The notes under the pieces are model-generated. The model made no database searches. It saw nothing but the letters and a program-made list of their open reading frames with translations, and was not told where the DNA came from. Positions 42,833-49,883 of a stretch of DNA of 64,000 nt are shown here, one piece after another (position 1 is the first letter of the stretch; every line of letters starts with the position of its first letter). The position numbers were made by a program, and so were the translations under genes. Source of the stretch: Desulfacinum infernum DSM 9756 (GTDB taxonomy: Bacteria > Desulfobacterota > Syntrophobacteria > Syntrophobacterales > DSM-9756); NCBI RefSeq assembly GCF_900129305.1, contig NZ_FQVB01000008.1:1-64000 (forward strand), written 5' to 3'.

Positions 42833-44269
42833 CTATCCCTTCAGTGCCTTCAAGAGCATCTCGTTGACGAGCTTCGGGTTGGCCTTTCCACGCGTCTTTT
42901 TCATCACCTGGCCCACGAAAAAGCCGAGAAGCTTCTCCTTTCCCTGCCGGAAGCTTTCCACTTCCTTGGGGTTTTCGGCCAGGACCTCCCGGACCACCGC
43001 CTCGATGGCCCCCTCGTCCGTCACCTGCTCCAGCCCCTTGGCTTCCACGATGGCCTTGGCCGAGGCGCCCGTTTCGTACATCTCCTTGAAGACCGACTTG
43101 GCGATCTTCCCGCTGATCACGTTCCGGTCCATGAGCTGGAGCAGTTCGGCCAGATGGGCGGGCGGCACGGGACAGTCCTCGATCTCCCGCTCGTCCCGTT
43201 TCAGTTCCCGCATCAGCTCGCTCATGATCCAGTTGCTCACCGTTTTGGGCTGGGGAAAGGCGGCCACCGCCGCTTCGAAGTAGTCGGCCAGATCCTTGGA
43301 AGCCGTCAGCACCCGGGCATCGTAGGCGGGCAGGTCGTATTGGCGCACGAACCGTTCCCGCTTGGCGTCGGGAAGTTCCGGGAGGCTCGATCGCACTTGC
43401 TCCACCCAGGCCTCGTCGATCTCCACGGGCACCAGGTCAGGGTCGGGAAAGTACCGGTAGTCGTGAGCCTCTTCCTTGCCGCGCATGCTCACCGTGACTC
43501 CGCGTCCCGCATCCCAGAGTCGGGTTTCCTGCACGATGGCCTGCCCCTTTTCCAGCAGCGCTCTCTGCCGGCGCACCTCGAACTCCAGGGCCCTCTGAAC
43601 GTTTCGGAAGGAATTCATGTTCTTCAGCTCCGTCTTGGTGCCGAATTCGCTGGACCCCACCGGGCGCAGGCTGATGTTGGCGTCGCACCGGAAGCTTCCT
43701 TCCTCCATGTTCCCGTCGCAGATCTCCAGGTACCGGAGAATGTCCCGGAGGGTTCTCAGGTAGGCGGCGGCCTCTTCGGGGCTCCGCATGTCCGGTTCGC
43801 TCACGATCTCGATGAGCGGCACGCCCGTGCGGTTGAAGTCCACGTAGCTCACCGGCTGCGTCTCGTCGTGCACCAGCTTCCCCGCGTCCTCTTCCATGTG
43901 GATCCGCGTGATCCCGATGCGCCGGGTCCCCTCCTCCGTTTCGATCTCCAGCCAGCCGTCCACCCCCAGGGGCAGTTCGTACTGGGAGATCTGGTAGCCC
44001 TTGGGAAGATCCGGATAAAAGTAGTTCTTCCGAGCGAACCGGCAGCGAGGCAGAATCCGGCAGTGGGTGGCGAGAGCCATCTTCATGGCGTATTCCACCA
44101 CGGTCCGGTTCAGAACGGGAAGCACGCCCGGCATGCCCAGGCAGACCGGGCAGGTGTGGGTGTTGGGCGGGGCGCCGAATTCCGTTGAGCAGCTGCAGAA
44201 GATCTTCGTCTTGGTGAGGAGCTGCGCGTGGACTTCCAGGCCGATGACGGTTTCGAACTGCATGGGCAT
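42833..44269 (-). CDS. gatB: Aspartyl/glutamyl-tRNA amidotransferase subunit B
   Basis: A 478-residue protein. [28 protein letters not shown] and [17 protein letters not shown] carry the zinc and kinase site. [20 protein letters not shown] and the C-terminal tail domain ([21 protein letters not shown]-like, ending MLLKALKG) are present. GatB phosphorylates and amidates misacylated Glu-tRNAGln or Asp-tRNAAsn with GatA and GatC, which are not in this window. Start 44269 (GAGG just upstream) or 44263. The leader holds a long heptamer tract. Confidence 0.96.
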   Translation of the reverse strand: MPMQFETVIGLEVHAQLLTKTKIFCSCSTEFGAPPNTHTCPVCLGMPGVLPVLNRTVVEYAMKMALATHCRILPRCRFARKNYFYPDLPKGYQISQYELPLGVDGWLEIETEEGTRRIGITRIHMEEDAGKLVHDETQPVSYVDFNRTGVPLIEIVSEPDMRSPEEAAAYLRTLRDILRYLEICDGNMEEGSFRCDANISLRPVGSSEFGTKTELKNMNSFRNVQRALEFEVRRQRALLEKGQAIVQETRLWDAGRGVTVSMRGKEEAHDYRYFPDPDLVPVEIDEAWVEQVRSSLPELPDAKRERFVRQYDLPAYDARVLTASKDLADYFEAAVAAFPQPKTVSNWIMSELMRELKRDEREIEDCPVPPAHLAELLQLMDRNVISGKIAKSVFKEMYETGASAKAIVEAKGLEQVTDEGAIEAVVREVLAENPKEVESFRQGKEKLLGFFVGQVMKKTRGKANPKLVNEMLLKALKG

Positions 44270-44351
44270 CGCCTCGTCGGTCAAGGGGTTTCTGGGACGC
44301 GGTTTCGCAACAACAGATCCTTTTAGCATCGAATGCCCCCGGCGTGAAGGG

Positions 44352-44435
44352 GTATGGGGTAAAGGGGAAAGGGAAAAGGGGAAAGGGAAAAGGCGAAAGG
44401 GGAGAGCTGAGAGCTGAAAACTGAGAGGTCAAAGG
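44352..44435 (+). repeat. Heptamer tract upstream of gatB (12 units)
   Basis: Twelve purine-rich heptamers drifting from gtatggg through ggaaagg to tgagagg. It lies in the divergent gatB/sucC spacer. Confidence 0.95.
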
Positions 44436-44439
44436 TGTT

Positions 44440-44467
44440 TTGACTTTAGGAATCTTTTCTTTTAGAA
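44440..44467 (+). promoter_or_regulatory. Possible sigma-70 promoter for sucCD
   Basis: TTGACT (44440-44445), 16-bp spacer, TTAGAA (44462-44467), about 110 bp before sucC. The -10 box is weak. Confidence 0.3.
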
Positions 44468-44575
44468 AAGGTGGCCAGATAGGGGCACCGGGATGTGCGG
44501 TGATTCCATGCGGGTACACGTCTCATTGTCTAGTGGCGGCACGTTTCCACTGTTTTCCAAAAAGAGAGGTTGACC

Positions 44576-45739
44576 ATGAAGATCCACGAGTACCAGGCGA
44601 AGGAGCTGTTCCAGAAGTACGGGGTGCCGATTCCGCGCGGGAAGGTGGCCTTTACCGTGGAAGAAGCCGAGGCGGCGGCTGCGGAACTGGGAACGCTGCC
44701 CGTGGTGATCAAGGCCCAGATCCATGCGGGAGGCCGGGGCAAGGGCGGCGGCGTGAAGCTGGCACGCACGGCCCAGGAAGTGGCTTCCGTGGCCGGGAGC
44801 ATCCTGGGCATGACACTGGTGACCCATCAGACGGGCCCGGAAGGGCGCTTGGTGCGCAAGGTTCTTGTGGAGGAAGGCCTGGAGATCGAAAAGGAGCTGT
44901 ACCTGAGCCTGCTTCCCGATCGCGCCACGGCCACCATCGTTCTTATGGCCAGTGAAGCGGGGGGCATGGACATCGAGGAGGTGGCGGCCACCACGCCGGA
45001 AAAGATCGTGAAGGTCCACGTGGATCCGCTCCTGGGCCTGCAGCCCTTCATGGCCCGAAAACTCGCCTACGGCCTCCATCTGGACGCCGACCTGGTGAAG
45101 CTCTTCATCCCCATGGTCAACGCCCTCTACCGGCTGTGCACGGACTACGACTGCTCCCTGCTGGAGATCAATCCGCTGGTCATCACCAAGGACCGGCGCA
45201 TCCTGGCCCTGGACGCCAAGGTGAACTTCGACGACAACGCCCTGTTTCGACACAAGGACATCCTGGCCTACCGGGATCTGGACGAGGAAGATCCGCTGGA
45301 GGTGGAGGCGTCCAAGTACAACCTCAATTACATCAAGATGGACGGCAATATCGGCAACATGGTCAACGGAGCCGGCCTCGCCATGGCCACCATGGACATC
45401 ATCAAGCTGGCGGGGGCCGAGCCGGCCAACTTCCTGGACGTGGGCGGAGGAGCCAGCGCCGAGATGGTGGAAAACGGATTCCGGATCATCCTGAGCGATC
45501 CCAATGTGAAAGGGGTGCTCATCAACATCTTCGGCGGCATTCTGCGCTGTGACGTGCTGGCCCAGGGCGTGGTGGAAGCCACCAAGAAGGTGGACGTGAA
45601 GGTGCCCGTGGTCATCCGCATGGAAGGGACCAATGTGGAGCAGGGACGGGAAATCCTGGAAAAGTCGGGGCTGAATCTCATTGTGGCGAAAGATCTTTCG
45701 GATGCGGCGGAAAAGATAGCGGCCATCGCCAAGGCGTAG
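44576..45739 (+). CDS. sucC: Succinate-CoA ligase (ADP-forming) subunit beta
   Basis: A 387-residue ATP-grasp enzyme subunit. [22 protein letters not shown] and [15 protein letters not shown] form the nucleotide site. [31 protein letters not shown] binds metal. [33 protein letters not shown] is the C-terminal CoA-ligase domain. With SucD it interconverts succinyl-CoA and succinate with ADP/ATP. GAGAGG lies 6 bp before ATG 44576. sucD follows after 12 bp. Confidence 0.97.
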   Translation: MKIHEYQAKELFQKYGVPIPRGKVAFTVEEAEAAAAELGTLPVVIKAQIHAGGRGKGGGVKLARTAQEVASVAGSILGMTLVTHQTGPEGRLVRKVLVEEGLEIEKELYLSLLPDRATATIVLMASEAGGMDIEEVAATTPEKIVKVHVDPLLGLQPFMARKLAYGLHLDADLVKLFIPMVNALYRLCTDYDCSLLEINPLVITKDRRILALDAKVNFDDNALFRHKDILAYRDLDEEDPLEVEASKYNLNYIKMDGNIGNMVNGAGLAMATMDIIKLAGAEPANFLDVGGGASAEMVENGFRIILSDPNVKGVLINIFGGILRCDVLAQGVVEATKKVDVKVPVVIRMEGTNVEQGREILEKSGLNLIVAKDLSDAAEKIAAIAKA

Positions 45740-45751
45740 AAGGGGGGCACC

Positions 45752-46624
45752 ATGAGTATCTGGGTGGATGCATCGACACGAGTCCTCGTGCAGGGAATCA
45801 CCGGCCGGGAAGGCCAGTTTCATACCAGGCAGTGCGTGGCCTACGGAACGAAGGTCGTGGCGGGCGTGACGCCGGGCAAGGGCGGCCAGGACGTGGACGG
45901 CATTCCCGTCTTCAACACGGTGGAACAGGCCGTGAAGGAAACGGGCGCCAACTGCTCCATGATCTTCGTCCCGCCCCCGTTTGCCGCGGACGCCATCCTG
46001 GAAGCGGTGGATGCCGGCGTGGCGCTCATCGTGGCCATCACGGAAGGCATCCCGGTGCAGGACATGCTCAAGGTCAAGAACTACCTCAAAGGTTCGGGAT
46101 CCCGCCTCATCGGGCCCAACTGCCCGGGCATCATCACGCCGGGTCAGTGCAAGGTGGGCATCATGCCCGGCCCCATCCACAAGCCCGGCCCCGTGGGCGT
46201 CGTGTCCCGCTCCGGCACGCTCACCTACGAGGTGGTTCACCAGCTCACCCTGCAGGGCATCGGCCAGAGCACCTGCGTGGGGATCGGCGGAGACCCGGTG
46301 AACGGAACCAATTTCATCGACTGCCTGAAGGCCTTCCAGGACGACCCCCAGACCCAGGCCATCGTCATGGTGGGGGAAATCGGGGGATCGGCCGAAGAAG
46401 AAGCCGCCCGGTTCATTTCGGAGCGGGTGACCAAGCCCGTGGTGGGCTTCGTGGCCGGCCTCACGGCGCCTCCGGGACGGCGCATGGGCCATGCCGGCGC
46501 CATCATCAGCGGTTCCAGCGGAACGGCCCAGGGCAAGATCGAGGCCATGAAGAAGGCCGGGATCACGGTGGTGGAGAACCTGGGCGAGCTGGGCCGGATC
46601 TGCAAGGAAACGTTCGGATTGTGA
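45752..46624 (+). CDS. sucD: Succinate-CoA ligase subunit alpha
   Basis: A 290-residue protein of normal length. [35 protein letters not shown] is the CoA-binding domain. The phosphorylated histidine is in [42 protein letters not shown] and [14 protein letters not shown] are conserved. It pairs with SucC just upstream. The stop overlaps the start of a heptamer tract. Confidence 0.97.
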   Translation: MSIWVDASTRVLVQGITGREGQFHTRQCVAYGTKVVAGVTPGKGGQDVDGIPVFNTVEQAVKETGANCSMIFVPPPFAADAILEAVDAGVALIVAITEGIPVQDMLKVKNYLKGSGSRLIGPNCPGIITPGQCKVGIMPGPIHKPGPVGVVSRSGTLTYEVVHQLTLQGIGQSTCVGIGGDPVNGTNFIDCLKAFQDDPQTQAIVMVGEIGGSAEEEAARFISERVTKPVVGFVAGLTAPPGRRMGHAGAIISGSSGTAQGKIEAMKKAGITVVENLGELGRICKETFGL

Positions 46625-46684
46625 GGCCAAAGGGGCAAGGGATAGATTTGGGATAAGGGATATGGGATATGGGATATGGGGCGT
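46624..46684 (+). repeat. Heptamer tract after sucD (about 8 units)
   Basis: aggccaa, aggggca and agggata, then after a short break gggataa, three gggatat and ggggcgt (46650-46684). It begins on the last base of the sucD stop. Confidence 0.9.
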
Positions 46685-46721
46685 AACAGCGAGTCTTCCC
46701 ATGTCCCTTCCAGAGGCGGTG

Positions 46722-46757
46722 GACTGTAGGGGCGAATGATCATTCGCCCCTGCAGTC
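46722..46757. repeat. GTAGGGGCG palindrome (longest copy)
   Basis: A 36-bp near-perfect palindrome: GACTGTAGGGGCGAATGA and its inverted partner ending CCCCTGCAGTC, centred on TGATCA, between the convergent sucD and the ModE-like gene. Confidence 0.85.
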
Positions 46758-46813
46758 GTCTCCGTCTCCTTGGCGGTTTTCTTCTGCGAACAATCCGGTA
46801 GCGATCCCTCCCC

Positions 46814-47197
46814 CTAGCTCCCGGACGCCGGGTTTTCGGGGATATCCGGTGTGAAGACGTCTTCGAAGAGGCGGTCGGCGGCGCTTTCGGTGAGGGCCTG
46901 AAGGGTGCGGTACCTTTGCAACAGGGCCTTGGCGAAGCCGGTCAGTTCGGAGCCACCGCCCTTGGTTCCGCCGATCTTCTTGGTGAGCAGCGGGCGGCCC
47001 AGACGCTGTTCCGTGGCCCGGATCTTTCCCCACACGGCCCGGTAGCTCATCTGCAGTTCCCTGGAGGCGGCCAGGATCGACCCGGTGCGTTCGACAGCTT
47101 CCAGGATGCGAAGCCGCCCCGCCCCGAAAACCACCTTGCCCTGCTCATCCTCGATCCAGATCTTGGACCGGACGGAAAGCCTGCCCGTGGGTTCCAT
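46814..47197 (-). CDS. ModE-like winged helix regulator without the molybdate-binding domain
   Basis: A 127-residue protein. IWIEDEQGKVVFGAGRLRILEAVERTGSILAASREL and MSYRAVWGKIRATEQRLGRPLLTKKIGGTKGGGSEL match the N-terminal DNA-binding domain of ModE (LysR-like helix-turn-helix). Full ModE (about 260 residues) has two TOBE domains that bind molybdate. These are missing, so it must sense its signal in another way or act as a simple DNA-binding protein. AGGAGGAGG precedes ATG 47197. It is divergent from moeA, which suggests control of molybdenum cofactor genes. Confidence 0.88.
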   Translation of the reverse strand: MEPTGRLSVRSKIWIEDEQGKVVFGAGRLRILEAVERTGSILAASRELQMSYRAVWGKIRATEQRLGRPLLTKKIGGTKGGGSELTGFAKALLQRYRTLQALTESAADRLFEDVFTPDIPENPASGS

Positions 47198-47321
47198 GCC
47201 TCCTCCTGAATCCGCCCTGGAGCCGTTCCCCTTGCCTTTTGCCGGACAGCCCGGTAAAACCCATCTTCTCACAGCCGCCGACGGCGGGTCAATGCAGCTG
47301 CTTTCTGAAGGAGACGAGCCC

Positions 47322-48566
47322 GTGCCGGAATTCCTCAAGGTCAAGACCGCGGAAGAAATTGTGGAGATGGTCCGATCCTTTGCGCCTTTGGAGGCGGAAA
47401 TCGTTTCCGTACAGGAGGCTTCCGGGCGGGTCTTGGCCGAGGACGTGACGGCACCGGAGCCCGTTCCCCACTTCGCCCGGGCCACCATGGACGGCTATGC
47501 CGTTCGGGCTCGGGACACCTTCGGCGCAGGAGAATCCCTTCCGGCGCTTCTGGAGGTGATCGGAGAGGTGGCCATGGGGCGGCCGGCCGAAACGGCGGTT
47601 CGTCCCGGGACGGCCGCGGCCATTCCCACGGGAGGGATGCTTCCGGATGGGGCCGACGCCGTGGTCATGGTGGAATACACCCAGCCCCTGGATGCCCATG
47701 CCATTGAAGTGACCCGGCCGGTGGCGCCCGGCGACAACGTCCTGCAGGTGGGGGACGATGTGGCGCTGGGCGAAAAGGTGCTGGAACGCGGACGGAAACT
47801 CCGCCCCCAGGACGTGGGGCTTCTGGCGGCCATCGGGATGGAGGAAGTGCGGGTCTTTCGGCGTCCGCGCGTGGCGATCATCTCCACCGGGGATGAAATC
47901 GTCCCGCCCGAGACCCGCGACCTTCCCCCGGGAAAGATCCGGGACATCAACACCTACGTGGTGGCTTCCCAGGTGCGGGAAGCGGGCGGTCGTGTGGGAA
48001 CGATTCAGGTGGTGGCCGACGATCTGGACGAGCTGGAAGCGGTGTGCCGGGAGGCCCTTGCCGCCCACGACGTGGTGGTTCTCTCGGGCGGCAGTTCCGT
48101 GGGCATCCGTGATTTCACCATCCAGGTGCTGGAACGGTTTCCCGGCTCGGAGCTGCTGGCTCACGGGGTGGCCATCCGCCCCGGAAAGCCGACGATCCTG
48201 GCCCGACTGGGGGAAAAGATCCTTTGGGGACTGCCGGGGCAGCCGGCTTCGGCCATGATCGTCTTCACCGCCTTCGTGCGCCCCTGCCTGCTCAGGCTTC
48301 AGGGCGTGGAAAACGCCGGGAATCTGGAAACCAACGTGCGGCAAGCGGAACTGGCCCGGAACATCCCATCGGTCCACGGCCGGGCCGATTACGTGCGGGT
48401 GAGCCTTTCAAACGACAAAGGCCGACTCACCGCGGATCCCGTCTTCGGAAAGTCGGCCATGATCAGCACCTTGTCCAAGGCGGACGGCTATGTGATCGTG
48501 CCGGAACACGTGGAGGGCCTGGAAGCCGGAACCCTCGTCACCGTCCACCTCTTCTCCTCCCCCTGA
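47322..48566 (+). CDS. moeA: Molybdopterin molybdenumtransferase
   Basis: A 414-residue MoeA that inserts molybdate into adenylylated molybdopterin. ATMDGYAVRARDT, AIPTGGMLPDGADAVVMVEY, IISTGDEIVPP, VLSGGSSVGIRDF and WGLPGQPASAMIVFTAFVRP are the family motifs in order. The C-terminal domain IV (HGRADYVRVSLSNDKG through KADGYVIVPEHVEGLEAGT) is intact. GTG 47322 is chosen for GAAGGAG 8 bp upstream, and ATG 47292 is possible. The ModE-like regulator is divergent, 124 bp away. A CCGCCG-A-CGGCGG inverted repeat (47275-47287) lies in the gap. Confidence 0.95.
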   Translation: MPEFLKVKTAEEIVEMVRSFAPLEAEIVSVQEASGRVLAEDVTAPEPVPHFARATMDGYAVRARDTFGAGESLPALLEVIGEVAMGRPAETAVRPGTAAAIPTGGMLPDGADAVVMVEYTQPLDAHAIEVTRPVAPGDNVLQVGDDVALGEKVLERGRKLRPQDVGLLAAIGMEEVRVFRRPRVAIISTGDEIVPPETRDLPPGKIRDINTYVVASQVREAGGRVGTIQVVADDLDELEAVCREALAAHDVVVLSGGSSVGIRDFTIQVLERFPGSELLAHGVAIRPGKPTILARLGEKILWGLPGQPASAMIVFTAFVRPCLLRLQGVENAGNLETNVRQAELARNIPSVHGRADYVRVSLSNDKGRLTADPVFGKSAMISTLSKADGYVIVPEHVEGLEAGTLVTVHLFSSP

Positions 48567-48587
48567 TCGCCCCGTTCAACCTCACAC

Positions 48588-48636
48588 CCCGTATCCCATA
48601 GCCCTTACCCCTTCAATCCTTAATCCTTCAATCCTC
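48588..48636 (+). repeat. Heptamer/octamer tract at the NusG-like stop
   Basis: cccgtat, cccatag, cccttac, cccttca, atcctta and a final octamer. The stop of the minus-strand gene (48620-48622) lies inside the tract. Confidence 0.9.
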
Positions 48637-49231
48637 CCCGTGGTGGGTCGATCCGAATCACGTCCTCCATGTCGAGCTCGACGCTGGCCGCCTTTTGGAT
48701 CACGTCCACGTTGATTACCAGCTTGCCCCGTTTAGGGTTGAGCCGCACCAGGATGCCCACGCATCCCACCAGGGGCCCTCGAACCACCTGCACCCAGTCG
48801 CCTTCCTTCAGGTAGGGATGGACGGTGAGATCCTTGGCGGCCCCGAGCATGGTGCGGAGGGACTCCACCTGATAGGTGGGGATGGGCATGGGCCCGTCCT
48901 GGTTTTTCAGGATGTAGACGCTCCCGGGGACCTTGAGGATTTCCACGTGCGTGTGGTTGTCCAGGGCCGCGTTGACGAAAAGGTAGCCGGGAAAGATGGG
49001 GACCTGGATGCGCAGACGCCGATCCCGCCGCTTGCTCCACTTTTCCACCAGAGGCAGAAAGCAGGTGATCTCCTTCCTGGCAAGGATGTCGGCCACCTTC
49101 TTTTCGTGGTTCACCTGAACGTACAGGGCGTACCAGGCGGGCACGTCTTCCCGAAAAAGTCCAGGACCTTCAGGAACCTCAATGAGCCTCTCTTCCCTCC
49201 GTTCGGTGCCTTTCGTATCCGTGGCTTGCAT
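48620..49231 (-). CDS. NusG/RfaH-like transcription antitermination factor
   Basis: A 203-residue protein. The NGN domain is WYALYVQVNHEKKVADILARKEITCFLP, then FPGYLFVNAALDNHTHVEILKVPGSVYIL. The C-terminal KOW domain is YLKEGDWVQVVRGPLVGCVGILVRLNPKRGKLVINVDV. It is distinct from the essential NusG of the secE-rplK cluster and resembles the UpxY/LoaP/RfaH paralogues that let RNA polymerase read through long polysaccharide operons. A target could be the locus at 0.8-24 kb (inference, not linked). The last residues (GLKD) and the stop are encoded by the repeat tract. GGAGTAGG precedes the ATG. Confidence 0.85.
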   Translation of the reverse strand: MQATDTKGTERREERLIEVPEGPGLFREDVPAWYALYVQVNHEKKVADILARKEITCFLPLVEKWSKRRDRRLRIQVPIFPGYLFVNAALDNHTHVEILKVPGSVYILKNQDGPMPIPTYQVESLRTMLGAAKDLTVHPYLKEGDWVQVVRGPLVGCVGILVRLNPKRGKLVINVDVIQKAASVELDMEDVIRIDPPRGGLKD

Positions 49232-49232
49232 C

Positions 49233-49313
49233 CTACTCCGATCTCCTCCCCGTCGATGCCTGAATGTCGGGTATGGATAACGCGAGGTGTCTGATCAGGG
49301 CCGATCTTTTCAT
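49233..49313 (-). pseudogene. hicA toxin remnant
   Basis: A 26-codon frame, MKRSALIRHLALSIPDIQAS then TGRRSE. MKRSALIRHL is the usual HicA start and TGRRS resembles the segment before the PRH motif, so the middle appears deleted and the catalytic His region is lost. The ATG overlaps the hicB stop, as in a working hicBA module. Confidence 0.55.
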
Positions 49314-49525
49314 TCCACCGCTACAATTTCCGAGTCGGCGTCGGAGGGTAACCCCCTCAGGCCATCTTCCCTCCGATCCTCCAAGATGAGCTTGATGGCT
49401 TCGGCGAGGTTTTCCAAGCATTCTTCCTTGGTCTTCCCCATTCCGTTGGCACCGGGGATCTCCAAACACTAGGCGATATACCAATCTTGATCTTTTTCAA
49501 TGACGGCAGTGAATTCATTGCGCAT
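49310..49525 (-). pseudogene. hicB antitoxin with an in-frame stop
   Basis: The reading is MRNEFTAVIEKDQDWYIA, TAG, then CLEIPGANGMGKTKEECLEN and on to IVAVE. Functional HicB has Tyr between WYVA and CPE, so a single Tyr-to-TAG change explains the stop. The rest of the frame is intact for 71 codons in total. The partner hicA is also damaged. Confidence 0.75.
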
Positions 49526-49855
49526 GTGCCTTTCCCTCCGTTGGGGGGCTATGCCGCGGCGTCCCAGGGTGTTTCCGGCCGTTTGTTTTCATTCTGATGG
49601 TTCGGGATGGGGGCGTCAAGACGTTCTCCTCCACTTCCGGGCGGAGTCCTCATCGGCCGTACACCATGGATCCCCGGCGTGGAAGGAAGGTCGCGACCCA
49701 AGAAATCCGGGAACAGATTGTGGACCTCGGAGGTCTTTCCGCGGGGCTGAAGCCCCGCGGCTACTGGACCCTGGTCGATGCCGGTGGGAACGGCGAATGG
49801 GTCATTCATGCCTGCGGGAATGCCCCATGCGACGGCAGCTCCCTTTCGCCTTCCT
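49526..49855. other. Gap without a gene
   Basis: Between the hicB remnant and the helicase stop there is no supported frame other than antisense shadows. It contains one GGGGCTGAAGCCCC palindrome (49735-49764). The rest shows nothing I can interpret. Confidence 0.5.
49735..49764 (+). repeat. GGGGCTGAAGCCCC palindromic repeat
   Basis: ctttccgcggggctgaagcc then ccgcggctac, identical over 30 bp to 60486-60515. Confidence 0.85.
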
Positions 49856-49883
49856 CATCACCCATCACTCGTCACCCATCACT
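49856..49883 (+). repeat. Heptamer tract at the helicase stop (4 units)
   Basis: catcacc, catcact, cgtcacc, catcact. The stop of the minus-strand helicase (49879-49881) is inside. Confidence 0.9.
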
